A DNA stretch of 39,097 nt. It comes from Sandaracinaceae bacterium. GTDB lineage: Bacteria; Myxococcota_A; Polyangia; Polyangiales; Sandaracinaceae. Shown here piece by piece: positions 1 to 8,012 of this stretch (the first letter of the stretch is position 1; each line of letters begins with the position of its first letter). A model generated the notes under the pieces. It made no database searches. It saw only the letters and a program-made list of their open reading frames with translations, and was not told the DNA's origin. Position numbers and translations under genes: made by a program. Location: contig JAHBWG010000087.1 of NCBI GenBank assembly GCA_019637095.1, positions 1 to 39,097 of the forward strand, written 5' to 3'.

Positions 1-1
1 C

Positions 2-508
2 CCCGAGCGCGCGCGGGCCGGCCTCGTCGCGGCCTCGCCCGATCAGATCACGGCCGCCCGCAAGGGGCGTGACGCGGCGCGGGGGGCGGGGCTCCCCTGG
101 CGGGCGGCGCGGCGCGTACCGCCCCGGATCCGCTGCGGCTGGGGCTGCGGGGTCGACGTCCGCGGCAGCGCCTCGCGCGAGGCGCTCGGCCGCGTGCGCG
201 CGAGGCTGCGCCCGGCCGTGCGCGCGTGCTTCCGCGACGCGCGGGCGGGGCGCGCGTCGTGGTCGGCGCGCGCGACGCTCACGCTGCAGATCGAGCAGGG
301 AGAGCTGGTCGCGGCGGCGGTGACCCAGACGACGGACGCGCGCCTCGCGGCCTGTCTTTCCCACGTCGCGGACGACTTCGACGACATCCCGCCCTCGAGC
401 GGTCGCGTCGAGGTGCACCTCCCCTTCGTCGCGCGCGGCGTCGCGCCGACCGAGCCGGCGCCCATCGGCCCGGGGCTCGAGCACGCGCTGCGCGCGATCG
501 GCTTCTGA
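2..508 (+). CDS. AgmX/PglI C-terminal-domain-like protein, 5' end outside window
   Basis: The frame is open from the left edge to the TGA at 506-508, so this is the C-terminal part (about 168 residues) of a longer protein. The last 100 residues follow the pattern of the AgmX/PglI C-terminal domain of myxobacteria: an amphipathic helix with an Arg-Ala-Cys-Phe segment, an alternating strand with a Gly turn (TLTLQIEQGELVAAAV), a second Cys (AACLSHV), then a final strand (VEVHLPF). That domain is found at the end of TonB-like, gliding and adventurous-motility-associated envelope proteins, where the two cysteines may pair. The function of this copy is unknown. It converges with the desaturase gene with only 2 nt between stop codons. 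The family match is by eye; a generic periplasmic protein is the alternative. Confidence 0.6.
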   Translation, partial: PERARAGLVAASPDQITAARKGRDAARGAGLPWRAARRVPPRIRCGWGCGVDVRGSASREALGRVRARLRPAVRACFRDARAGRASWSARATLTLQIEQGELVAAAVTQTTDARLAACLSHVADDFDDIPPSSGRVEVHLPFVARGVAPTEPAPIGPGLEHALRAIGF

Positions 509-510
509 TG

Positions 511-1494
511 TCAGGACGACGTGCTCGCCTCGGACGCGACGAAGTCGGCGTCGTAGATGTCGAGCTCCTTCTTGAGCTTCGCGGGCATCCAGTCCTCGTC
601 CTGCCGCGGCGGCGGCAGCACCAGCGGCTCGCCGTCGAAGGTCATGCGCTTGCCCGGCCACACGTACGCCTCGATCAGGTACGGCAACAGCGCCACCCGG
701 TTCAGGTTCGGGTGGAGGTGCGGCGCGAGCTCCTTCTCGTGCGCCTCGGGCAAGAGGCTCCAGTGCAGCCCCGGCTTCATGTGGTGCATCCCGTGGAAGC
801 CGTTGTTGAAGGTGAACCAGTTCACCAGCTTGCCGGTGAAGTTCCGGCTGTGATCGTAGGGGTGCTCTCCGTCGCAGCCGTCGTGCTGCACGAAGTTGAT
901 CCCCATGATCCCCCACGCCGCGTACTGGTGCGGGATCACCACGAACACGATGAACTTCAGGGGCAGGAAGCCGAAGAGCTTCACCGGATCGAGCACCGCG
1001 AGCGCGACGAGGAACGACAGGTACGCGACCAGCTCGATCAGGAACTGCCGGTACCACGCCGGGTTCGCGCGCCGCATCGCCTTGGCGAACCGCGCGTTGT
1101 CGCGGAAGATCGGCGGCCCGACCACGAGCGAGAAGAAGAGCTGGTTCAGGAGGTTCCAGCGGAAGCGCATCTTGTCCGTGCGCATCCGGTCCTTGGGCCG
1201 CTGCGTGTACTTGTGGTGGCTCAGGTTGTGGCCGGGCACGTACATGCTGACCGGGTGCCCGTAGCCGTTGGTGAGCAGCACCTGGAAGATGCTGTTCAGC
1301 ACGCGGCTCTTGAACACGGGGCAGTGGACCGTGTTGTGCGTCGCGACCGCGATGAAGAACGCGAGCAGGCAGAGCGGCACGAAGAAGGCGATCCAGCCCC
1401 ACCAGGGCAGCTCGAGCGCGTACGCCGCGGCGAGCAGCACGTAGTAGGTCAGGACGAACGCGATGGTGCGGAGATCGGCGGTGTGTCGGAGCAT
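511..1494 (-). CDS. Membrane fatty acid desaturase (327 aa)
   Basis: This is an integral-membrane di-iron desaturase or hydroxylase of the FA_desaturase superfamily, expected to introduce a double bond (or hydroxyl) into lipid acyl chains using O2 and reduced ferredoxin or another donor. The three histidine boxes are visible: HNTVH at residues 53-57, H-x3-HH at 89-94, and HGMHH at 234-238, with an extra His at 204. Hydrophobic spans lie near residues 10-50, 115-130 and 155-200, as in the family, and the length is typical. The ATG at 1494 begins directly before the first hydrophobic segment. Substrate and position of desaturation cannot be read from sequence; carotenoid or sterol-type relatives are possible. 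No partner reductase lies next to it. The 61-nt gap to the upstream Hint-lipoprotein gene could allow co-transcription. Confidence 0.9.
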   Translation of the reverse strand: MLRHTADLRTIAFVLTYYVLLAAAYALELPWWGWIAFFVPLCLLAFFIAVATHNTVHCPVFKSRVLNSIFQVLLTNGYGHPVSMYVPGHNLSHHKYTQRPKDRMRTDKMRFRWNLLNQLFFSLVVGPPIFRDNARFAKAMRRANPAWYRQFLIELVAYLSFLVALAVLDPVKLFGFLPLKFIVFVVIPHQYAAWGIMGINFVQHDGCDGEHPYDHSRNFTGKLVNWFTFNNGFHGMHHMKPGLHWSLLPEAHEKELAPHLHPNLNRVALLPYLIEAYVWPGKRMTFDGEPLVLPPPRQDEDWMPAKLKKELDIYDADFVASEASTSS

Positions 1495-1555
1495 GGGGGC
1501 GTTCCCGGCCGGATGGCCGAGGGCAAGTCTTGACCGACCGGGGCGCCCCGTCCAC

Positions 1556-1945
1556 TCACCGGGTGAGCGTGCTCCCGAGCAGCACCCCGGCCGCGACGTA
1601 GGTGCCCGAGCTGGAGTCGGGCAACACGTCGTGCGTGCTCGCGTGCTCGTACGCGATCGTCGCGACCTCGACGACGCGCGCGCCGTCGAGGCGCTCGCCC
1701 GGCGCGAGCGCGTCGAAACGCCGGCCGTCGGCCGTCGGGTGCGGGCCGCTGATCGAGAGCGTGCGCCCCGTGTCGAGCACGACGTGTACGACCGCGTGGC
1801 CGACGACGGGCGTCGCGCTCACCCGGATCAACGGGCGCAGCACGAGCTGGCCCTCGTGCATCGTGTAGACGAGGTCCCCGACGGCGAGCTCCGCGATCGG
1901 GCGCTCGCCCTGGGCCGTGAGGATCGGCGTGTCCGGCGCGGCGCA
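1556..1945 (-). other. Hint domain coding segment
   Basis: These 129 codons run from the presumed nucleophile Cys156 (TGC at 1945-1943) to the stop. The order of blocks, the GD-x-V turn after the first strand pair and the His-Pro of block B support the assignment. There is no homing endonuclease insert. Confidence 0.8.
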
Positions 1946-2410
1946 CACGGCGCCCCATGCGCAGGCGAAGTCGCGCGGCGTGCAGATGCCGGCGCCGCCG
2001 CCCATCCCCATCCGCGGCCGGTTACAGATGGGCCGGGCCGGGTCCGTGCACTCCCGGTCCTGCATGCAAGACGTCGTGCAGAGGTAGTTCTCCGTCGGGC
2101 CGCCGGCCGGGCAGCTCAGGCAGGAGAGCGCCGCGTCCTCGCAGGTCCCCGGCGAGTTGCCGCCGCAGGCGCCGCCCGCGTCGACGTCGCCGGCGTCCAT
2201 CGGCTCGCCGGCGTCCATCGGCGCGCCGGCGTCGACGTCGCCGGCGTCCATCGGCGCGCGGGCGTCGACGTCGCCCGCGTCGGCCGGCTCGCCGCCGCCG
2301 TCCTGCGTCGCCGCGTCCATCGTCGCGCCGCCGTCGTCCGTCCCCGTCTCTTCGTCGCAACCCGCGAGCGCGAGCAGCGCGATCACCATCCACCAACCCG
2401 TGTGTCGCAC
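1556..2410 (-). CDS. Lipoprotein with C-terminal Hint (hedgehog/intein) domain (284 aa)
   Basis: I chose the GTG at 2410 because GGAGG sits 5 nt upstream and it gives a full lipoprotein signal peptide (Arg-His, then a hydrophobic core, lipobox LAGC with Cys18). An internal ATG at 2389 would lose the basic N-region. Residues about 19-65 are a repetitive Asp-Ala-Gly linker, followed by a Cys-rich stretch with about ten cysteines. Residues 156-284 form a Hint domain: N-terminal nucleophile Cys156, block A ending in AVGDLVYT, block B as SGPHPT, and a final GTYVAAGVLLGS segment. Hint domains perform an N-to-S acyl shift; inteins splice and hedgehog-type domains self-cleave. Here the terminal His-Asn of inteins is missing, so splicing is unlikely and autocleavage or transfer to a nucleophile is the inference. 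Likely displayed outside the cytoplasm. Confidence 0.85.
   Translation of the reverse strand: MRHTGWWMVIALLALAGCDEETGTDDGGATMDAATQDGGGEPADAGDVDARAPMDAGDVDAGAPMDAGEPMDAGDVDAGGACGGNSPGTCEDAALSCLSCPAGGPTENYLCTTSCMQDRECTDPARPICNRPRMGMGGGAGICTPRDFACAWGAVCAAPDTPILTAQGERPIAELAVGDLVYTMHEGQLVLRPLIRVSATPVVGHAVVHVVLDTGRTLSISGPHPTADGRRFDALAPGERLDGARVVEVATIAYEHASTHDVLPDSSSGTYVAAGVLLGSTLTR
2177..2300 (-). repeat. Imperfect coding repeat for the Asp-Ala-Gly linker
   Basis: Short imperfect units built on GCGTCCATCGGC and GCGTCGACGTCGCC (plus strand) alternate here and encode repeated MDAG and DVDAG peptides just after the lipid-anchored cysteine of the Hint lipoprotein. Length changes by slippage would be tolerated in such a linker. 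Confidence 0.75.
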
Positions 2411-2415
2411 CTGGA

Positions 2416-2433
2416 CCTCCCGCGGACATTCTA
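2416..2433 (-). promoter_or_regulatory. -10 element and Shine-Dalgarno of the Hint-lipoprotein gene
   Basis: TAGAAT at 2433-2428 is followed by GGAGG at 2420-2416 and the GTG at 2410. Unlike most first genes in this window, there is room for a short leader of about 10 nt with a ribosome binding site. Confidence 0.5.
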
Positions 2434-2451
2434 CGCCTGGGGCGCCGCAGG

Positions 2452-4443
2452 TCACAGAACGCAGGGTGGGAGGCTGGTCTGGCACGAGCGCGCGGCCGCC
2501 GCGATCGTGCCCGTGCAACACGCGGCGCCACCACCGGGTCGCGCGCCGCAGCCCGTCCCGCCGCACGCACCGCACGCGGCCGCGCAGCACACGCCGCCCG
2601 CCGCGATCCCGGTCGCGCACGTCGGGTCGCCGGGGGCGGGCGTCGCGTCCTCGAGGCGGCCCTCGCCCGCCCAGCCCGCGAGCAGGCCCCAGATCCGCCC
2701 CTCGCGCTGCGCGGGCAGCGTGACCGCCTCGACCGCGGCGTCGCCGAGGCGATCGCGGAGCTGCGCGAGGTAGAGGCTGCGCGGCGTGACCGCGCGGTTG
2801 TGTGACTCCCAGATCCCGAACGGCTCGGCCGGTGCCCAGCCGCCCTCGCGCATCTCGCCGTAGCATCCGACGGCGTAGTTCATCGCCCCGCGCGGCGCGT
2901 CGCAGCGGATGCCCGCGGCGAGGCCGTTCCAGAAGAGCACCTGCGCGCCCGACCAGCCGTGGCCCGTGCCCGAACTCTGTCGGTTCTCCACGTGGAGCCA
3001 GCGGCCCATCGTGTTGTCGAGCAGGAGCCCGGTGGCCCACCGGTGGTGCGGCCCGTCGTCGTTGGTGCTGCGCGTGGAGTAGCCGTCGAGCCAGACGTGC
3101 GGGCCGGTGACGCGCGCGCCGCTCGCGAAGTCGTGGCGCGCGTCCTCGCTGTAGCAGCGCTGGAAGAAGTTCCCGACGCCGCCCGCGACGTTGAACGAGT
3201 AGCGGCGGCTCCCCGTCACGAGCGAGATCGGCGCGAGCATCGCGCAGTCCTCGACCGTGTTGAAGCTCGCTTGGGCGTGGAAGCTCACCGCCGCGAAGCC
3301 GAAGTGTACGGCGCTCACGCGGCGCACCCACGAGTGCCTCGCGCGCTCGAGCCGCACCGCCGTCCACGCGTGCTCCTCGTCGTCGGGGCCGGCGTGCTCG
3401 GAGACGAGGCGCAGCTCCTCGACGCCGACCTCCTCGATGCGGCCCGCGACCTGGGTGCGAAAGAGCGCGCCGCCGCCGTAGCGTGCCTCCATCGTGTCGA
3501 CGATCGGGACGTCGACGGTGACGGTCGTGCCCTCGACCGCGACGATGGTGCGCTCGTGCGCGATCGCGTAGCTCTCGGGCGTCCACCCCCACGCGTCCAT
3601 GCCGAGCTCGTCGATCCACGTCGCGTTCGGCGTGCGCAGGACGGCGACGGCGACGCCCGGCGCGAGCCCGTCGGCGGACTCGACCTCGAACGTGCGCGCG
3701 CCGACCGGCACGTACGGCGTCGTGATGCGCGTGCGCGAGCCGGCGACCTCGCCGAGCCCGCTCCCCGGGCCGCGCACGGAGACGAGCGTGTGCTGCGCGC
3801 GGCGCGTCGCGACGAGCACGGTCCCGCCGGTCCCCTGGCCCTCGCCCCGAAGCACCACGCCGCTCGCCGTGATCGTCAGCGTGTCGCCGACCCGCCACGT
3901 GCCGCGCCGCAGGAGCACCGCGCCGCGCCGTCCGTCCGCGTCGAGCGGGCGCGCGCTCACCTCGTCGATCGCGGCTTGGATGCGGGCGCGCTGATCGCCG
4001 CTCTCGGGGTCGAGCGCGATCGCGACCGCCACGTCGGGCAGCGCGACGCCGCCGCCGCGGTAGCCCGCGTACGAGAAGTCGGGCAGGCGGTGGACCGCGT
4101 TCGACTGGCCCTGGTTCGCGTAGCGGCCGTACTCGAGGCGCCCGCACGCGCCGAGCCGCGCGAGGGGCGGCGCGTCGCCGTGCAGCTCGGGCTGCTCGCA
4201 CGCTGGGCCGGCGTCCACGGCCGCGTCGGCGCCGCCATCGGCCGGCGCGCCGGCGTCGGTCGCCGCGTCCTCGGGGCTCGCGTCGGCGCGCGTGCCCGCG
4301 TCGCGCGCGCCCGCGTCCAGGCCGGAGGGGCGGCACGCTCCCTCGACGCATACCTCGCCGGGCGCGCACCCGCCGCAAGGCGGCGAAGGCTCGCCGCAGC
4401 TCGCCGCGATCGACGAGAGACCGACGAGCAGGACGAAGCGCAT
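2452..4443 (-). CDS. Secreted beta-helix-like lipoprotein with Cys-rich C-terminal tail (663 aa)
   Basis: The ATG at 4443 gives a signal peptide with lipobox AASC (Cys16), then a small Cys cluster (C-x2-C motifs) and a D/A/G-rich linker to about residue 75. The middle part resembles a pectate-lyase-like right-handed beta-helix: an early segment on a series of ordinals (RARIQAAIDEVSARP), GAVLLRRGTWRVGDTLTI, GVVLRGEG, then many short strand and turn units. This layout is familiar from GH28/pectate-lyase-3 relatives, but I do not see a diagnostic catalytic set, so enzyme activity is unproven. The last 58 residues hold ten cysteines with GVCC, CGACGG and GAACC motifs, a compact disulfide-rich tail that may be a separate module. 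A -10 hexamer sits 6 nt before the ATG. Confidence 0.75.
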   Translation of the reverse strand: MRFVLLVGLSSIAASCGEPSPPCGGCAPGEVCVEGACRPSGLDAGARDAGTRADASPEDAATDAGAPADGGADAAVDAGPACEQPELHGDAPPLARLGACGRLEYGRYANQGQSNAVHRLPDFSYAGYRGGGVALPDVAVAIALDPESGDQRARIQAAIDEVSARPLDADGRRGAVLLRRGTWRVGDTLTITASGVVLRGEGQGTGGTVLVATRRAQHTLVSVRGPGSGLGEVAGSRTRITTPYVPVGARTFEVESADGLAPGVAVAVLRTPNATWIDELGMDAWGWTPESYAIAHERTIVAVEGTTVTVDVPIVDTMEARYGGGALFRTQVAGRIEEVGVEELRLVSEHAGPDDEEHAWTAVRLERARHSWVRRVSAVHFGFAAVSFHAQASFNTVEDCAMLAPISLVTGSRRYSFNVAGGVGNFFQRCYSEDARHDFASGARVTGPHVWLDGYSTRSTNDDGPHHRWATGLLLDNTMGRWLHVENRQSSGTGHGWSGAQVLFWNGLAAGIRCDAPRGAMNYAVGCYGEMREGGWAPAEPFGIWESHNRAVTPRSLYLAQLRDRLGDAAVEAVTLPAQREGRIWGLLAGWAGEGRLEDATPAPGDPTCATGIAAGGVCCAAACGACGGTGCGARPGGGAACCTGTIAAAARSCQTSLPPCVL

Positions 4444-4449
4444 GCGCCC

Positions 4450-4455
4450 ATCGTA
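4450..4455 (-). promoter_or_regulatory. -10 hexamer TACGAT, leaderless start of the beta-helix lipoprotein gene
   Basis: TACGAT ends 6 nt before the ATG at 4443, placing the predicted transcription start at or within about 2 nt of the start codon. No clear -35. Confidence 0.55.
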
Positions 4456-4478
4456 GCGCAAGCGCCCCCGGCGCGTTC

Positions 4479-5033
4479 TCAGCCCGGGGGTGGCTGGAGG
4501 CGGTTCGAGCCGATCCCGCTCATCGAGAGCACGGCGCCGATGTCTCGACAGACGTCCGTGCCGCCGATCATCGAGCGCCCTTCGCCGAGCCGCGCCTCGA
4601 ACCCGCTGAGCGTCGTCATCCCCCCGATCTCGCGCCGCAGGCGGATCGCGCTCGCGGTGTAGACACACGGCGCGTACTCGGGGACGTTGCCGGGGCCGCG
4701 AACGCACGTGGGCTGCGCGACCGCCAGCGTGTCACCGCTCGAGTCGGTGGTGCGCGTCGCCGTCCCTCGGCACTCGACCATCCCGACGTCGGCGCCGCGC
4801 CCCATCAGCACGAGCGTCACCTGCGGGCTGTTCGTCGCGCCATCGGTGATCGTGACGCGCGCCCTCATGTGCTCGAAGGACTTCGCCTCCACCGTCGTCT
4901 GCGCCGTCCCCTCCGTCAGGTCTCCGGCGTACTCGCCCGAGAGGTCGAAGGGCTCGTCATCGCAGGCCGACAGCGCGAGCCCCACCACCGTGATCCCCAC
5001 CGTGCACACGAACCGAGCAGTCCTCGCGGCCAT
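4479..5033 (-). CDS. Small hypothetical lipoprotein (184 aa)
   Basis: The ATG at 5033 is preferred over an in-frame GTG three codons upstream because GGAGGT lies 7 nt before it. The protein starts with a signal peptide and lipobox LSAC (Cys about 24), then a single roughly 150-residue domain with repeated beta-strand-like segments (SGEYAGDLTEG, RARVTITDG, PQVTLVLMG) and four further cysteines that could form two disulfides. This looks like a small extracytoplasmic beta-sandwich or lipocalin-like fold; I do not recognise a family. It sits 35 nt upstream of the beta-helix lipoprotein gene, which has its own -10. The function is unknown. Confidence 0.7.
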   Translation of the reverse strand: MAARTARFVCTVGITVVGLALSACDDEPFDLSGEYAGDLTEGTAQTTVEAKSFEHMRARVTITDGATNSPQVTLVLMGRGADVGMVECRGTATRTTDSSGDTLAVAQPTCVRGPGNVPEYAPCVYTASAIRLRREIGGMTTLSGFEARLGEGRSMIGGTDVCRDIGAVLSMSGIGSNRLQPPPG

Positions 5034-5040
5034 CACACCC

Positions 5041-5046
5041 ACCTCC
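5041..5046 (-). promoter_or_regulatory. Shine-Dalgarno GGAGGT deciding the start at 5033
   Basis: GGAGGT is followed by a 7-nt spacer and ATG. It overlaps the alternative GTG at 5042, which therefore cannot be the start served by this site. Confidence 0.7.
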
Positions 5047-5085
5047 AGGGCCGCAGCCTGGATCGGCGGCTGCTTAACTCGCCCC

Positions 5086-6117
5086 TTAAATCGGCGGGCT
5101 CCCGGGCCGTGCGCGCGCCTCGTCGACGAGCGCGCAGAGCTCGCGGTCGAGCTTGCGGAAATGCGCGACGCGCACGTCGAGCGCGACGTGCTCGGCCCGC
5201 GCGAGCGCGCGCCCGATCGCGTGCCCGATCCAGGCCTTGTCGTTGCCGAACGCGCCGCCGCCGAGGAAGGTGAGCCACACCTTGCCCGAGCCCGCGCCCT
5301 CCTCGGCGTCGAGCGCGGCGGCCCACAGCGTCGCCTCGTACGCGCCGTCGAGCACCAGCGTCGCGAGCGGCCGCCACTCCTCGAGGCTCCCGCTCGCGTA
5401 GCCGCACGAGAGCGCCGAGCAGAAGACCTGCGAGACGCGGCGCGGCGTGTCCGGCGGCGTGAAGCGGCGCGCGAACGTGACCTCGACGCCGCGCTGCAAC
5501 CCGACGCGCAGCGCGCCCATCAGCGCCTCGCGGTCGACGCCGGCGAGCGCCGCGCCGAGCGCGCGCAGCCGCTCCGGGCTCGAGAACGTGTAGCCGTTCC
5601 GCACGTCGACGAGCTGCCCCGCGTCACCGAGGCGCGCGCGCAGCTCCGCGAGGTTGTCGATCTGCCGATCGCGCCGCTGCCCTCGCTGTCCGCCGACCTC
5701 GACGAAGTAGTTGCGGAAGACCGTCGCGGCCGCCGCGGCGAGCGCGCACGCGGGGCCCTGCGTCGGGTCGTGCGCGTAGTCCGTCACCCCGTTCTCCGGG
5801 ATCTCGCGCGGGTCGGCGAACTCGAGGCAGTTGAGCTGCGAGGCGACCTGGAAGAGCGCGCCCTCGTTCTCGGGCTGCGCGTGCAGCTCGAGCGCGTCGC
5901 CGATCACCTCGTGCGTGACGCGGAGCGCGCCCGGGCGGGCTCCGACGACCCGCTCGCGCAGCGACTCGAGGCTCGGCGTCGAGAAGCGCCCGACGCCGAA
6001 GCGCCGCCCGTTCGCGCGCGAGACGAGGGTCTCTCCCTCGAGCGCGAAGCGCGCCCGGGTCGCGTCGTAGTCGCCCTCGGCGAAGCCGAAGAGCATCTCG
6101 AACCAGCTCGTGCCCAT
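5086..6117 (-). CDS. Uncharacterised cytoplasmic protein (343 aa)
   Basis: There is no signal peptide or membrane segment. The N-terminal half holds a conserved-looking block (GVTDYAHDPTQGPACALAAAAATVFRNYFV, shown here as the pieces DPTQGPACAL and FRNYFV) that resembles a substrate pocket. The C-terminal part contains VWLTFLGGGAFGN followed by W-I-x-x-A-I, which recalls the glycine-rich loops of macro-domain-like ADP-ribose binders, but I cannot assign the family with confidence. The ATG at 6117 begins MGTSWFEMLFGF and has TAACCT 7 nt upstream. The gene ends 52 nt before the start of the small lipoprotein gene and begins 44 nt after recD. It may be a stand-alone enzyme. A profile search for macro or PARG-type folds would decide. 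Confidence 0.7.
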   Translation of the reverse strand: MGTSWFEMLFGFAEGDYDATRARFALEGETLVSRANGRRFGVGRFSTPSLESLRERVVGARPGALRVTHEVIGDALELHAQPENEGALFQVASQLNCLEFADPREIPENGVTDYAHDPTQGPACALAAAAATVFRNYFVEVGGQRGQRRDRQIDNLAELRARLGDAGQLVDVRNGYTFSSPERLRALGAALAGVDREALMGALRVGLQRGVEVTFARRFTPPDTPRRVSQVFCSALSCGYASGSLEEWRPLATLVLDGAYEATLWAAALDAEEGAGSGKVWLTFLGGGAFGNDKAWIGHAIGRALARAEHVALDVRVAHFRKLDRELCALVDEARARPGSPPI

Positions 6118-6124
6118 GGTCCCG

Positions 6125-6130
6125 AGGTTA
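6125..6130 (-). promoter_or_regulatory. -10 hexamer TAACCT, leaderless start of the 343-aa gene
   Basis: TAACCT ends 7 nt before the ATG at 6117. No -35 recognised. Confidence 0.45.
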
Positions 6131-6161
6131 CCGCGCGCGCGTCGCCCGAACCCCCTCGCGT

Positions 6162-8012
6162 TCACTCGCCGGCGAGGCCGGTGGTGCGCTCGACGCGGCG
6201 GCGGATCGAGCGCGCGAGGAGCGTCGGGTCGGCGACGACGTCGACGCGCCGGCGCGCGCGGGTGATCGCCGTGTAGACGACCTCGCGCGTACAGAGGCGC
6301 GGGTGATCCTCGGACGGCAGGAGCAGCACGATCTCGTCGTGCTCCGAGCCCTGCGCCTTGTGGACGGTGGTGGCCCACGCGAGCTCGAGCACGCCACGGA
6401 TCGCGTCGAGCGGGAAGGCGGCGAAGCGCTCCTCGCGCCGGAACACGGCGCACAAGCGCGGGGTGGAGCCGGCGTCCGGCGCGACCCAGAGGAGCAGGCC
6501 GCGATCGCCGTTGAAGAGGCCGTGCTCGTAGTCGTTCTCGGTCACCATGACGGGCTCGCCCGCGACCCAGCGCGGCTCGCCGGCGAGCTCGCGGTGCGCC
6601 CACGCGTTGACCGCCTCGACGCTCGTCGGCCGCCAGCCGTGCCGGGTGACGCAGAGCAGGGCGCGCTCCTGTGCGCGGGTGAAGAGGGCGTCGAGCCGCT
6701 CGGGCTCGCGCCAGCCGTCGGCGTCGCGGACGAAGGTGCGGCGCGCCGGCTCGCCCAGGCGCGCGCGCTCGAGCCACTCTCGCAAGAAACGTTGACGCGC
6801 GTCGGGCGCGGCGTCGCGCAGGAACACGCCCGGGCCGTCCATCGGCGGCAGCTCGCCTCGGTTGACGCGCGCGGCCACCTCGAGGATGTGCGAGCCCTCG
6901 GGCTGGCTCGGATCGACGCGGTGGCTGTGCGTGAGCCGGACGGACGGCGCGCGCGCGGCGAGGTCGCGGAACACCGCGCCGGCGGCGACCGAGGGGAGCT
7001 GGTCGGCGTCACCGAGCAAGACGAGCTGCGCGTCGCGGCCGAGGCACGCGAGCACGCGCTCCATGAGGAAGAGGTCGATCATCGAGCCCTCGTCGAGCAC
7101 GACGAGGCGCTCGGAGAGCGGGCTCGCCTCGTGGTGGCGGAAGCGGCGCGCGCTCGGCGACCAGCCGAGCAGGCGGTGGATGGTGCGCGGGCGCGGCAGG
7201 CCGTCGAGGAGCGCGCGGTCGGTGGGGAGCGCGTCCTCGATCGTCGCGAGCGCGGGCTCGATCGCGCCCCGCATGCGCTCGGCGGCCTTGCCGGTCGGCG
7301 CGGCGAGGGCGATCGCGCTCGGCGCGAGGTCGCCGCGCGCCATCGCGGCGCGCAGGAGCGTGACGACGATCGACGTCTTGCCGGTGCCCGGGCCGCCGCT
7401 GATCATGACGAAGCGGTGGGTGAGCGCGAGCTCGACGGCGCCGCGCTGCTCGGCGGTGAGGACGACGGGGCCGCGCGGGGTGACGGACGGGCGCGCGAGC
7501 ACGCGCGCGAGCGCATCGCGCGCGCCGGTGCTCGCGCCCGCGGGGGTGGGGCTACAGGCGAGCGCCTCGACGCGCGCGACGAGGGCGCGCTCGACCGCGC
7601 GCACGCGCTCCGAGGTGACGAAGCCGCCCTCGATCACGAGCGGGCGATCCTCGCCGGCGAGGCCGGCGAACGCGCCCTCGTCGAGCCGGCGCGCGAGGTA
7701 GGCGCCGAGCGCGCGGTCGGCGAGGACCTCGGCGGCGCGCTCCGCGAGGTCGGCGCGGGCGACGCGCGTCGAGCCTCGGGCGAGCGCCTCCGTGACCAGC
7801 AAGGCGAGCGCCTCGAGCGCGCGGCGATCCTCGGGCGCGAGCCCGGGCGCGAGCCGCGCGAGCTCCCACGCGAGGTGCGCCTCCTCCGGCGCGACGTCGG
7901 CGCGGACGAGGGCCTCGCGCGAGAGCGGCGCGAGCTCGGGCGGATCGGCGGCGCCCTCGCCGAAGCCGGCGGCGAGGCGGGCCGCGCCGTGCGCGCGCCA
8001 GGGCGCGGTCAC
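6162..8012 (-). CDS. recD: RecD, exodeoxyribonuclease V alpha subunit (616 aa)
   Basis: RecD is the 5'-3' SF1B helicase of RecBCD, the complex that processes double-strand breaks for RecA. Walker A GGPGTGKT is at residues 206-213, GKAAERM at about 241-247 (motif Ia), DEGSMID at 307-313 (Walker B; E. coli-type RecD has DEASM), GDADQLPSV (motif III), and TVHKAQGSEHDE plus VYTAITRARRRV near the C-terminus (motifs V and VI). The length matches RecD. The start is GTG at 8012, overlapping the TGA of the preceding 37-codon ORF (GTGA), with GGGAGG 5 nt upstream inside that ORF. This is translational coupling as normally seen between recB and recD, but recB itself is missing here. Confidence 0.95.
   Translation of the reverse strand: MTAPWRAHGAARLAAGFGEGAADPPELAPLSREALVRADVAPEEAHLAWELARLAPGLAPEDRRALEALALLVTEALARGSTRVARADLAERAAEVLADRALGAYLARRLDEGAFAGLAGEDRPLVIEGGFVTSERVRAVERALVARVEALACSPTPAGASTGARDALARVLARPSVTPRGPVVLTAEQRGAVELALTHRFVMISGGPGTGKTSIVVTLLRAAMARGDLAPSAIALAAPTGKAAERMRGAIEPALATIEDALPTDRALLDGLPRPRTIHRLLGWSPSARRFRHHEASPLSERLVVLDEGSMIDLFLMERVLACLGRDAQLVLLGDADQLPSVAAGAVFRDLAARAPSVRLTHSHRVDPSQPEGSHILEVAARVNRGELPPMDGPGVFLRDAAPDARQRFLREWLERARLGEPARRTFVRDADGWREPERLDALFTRAQERALLCVTRHGWRPTSVEAVNAWAHRELAGEPRWVAGEPVMVTENDYEHGLFNGDRGLLLWVAPDAGSTPRLCAVFRREERFAAFPLDAIRGVLELAWATTVHKAQGSEHDEIVLLLPSEDHPRLCTREVVYTAITRARRRVDVVADPTLLARSIRRRVERTTGLAGE

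Noticed and set aside
1556-4378. A 940-codon leftward frame joining the Hint lipoprotein to sequence opposite or out of frame with the beta-helix gene
   Set aside because: Only the part from 2410 onward has a ribosome site, signal peptide and domain structure; the upstream extension is an out-of-frame shadow of the beta-helix lipoprotein gene.
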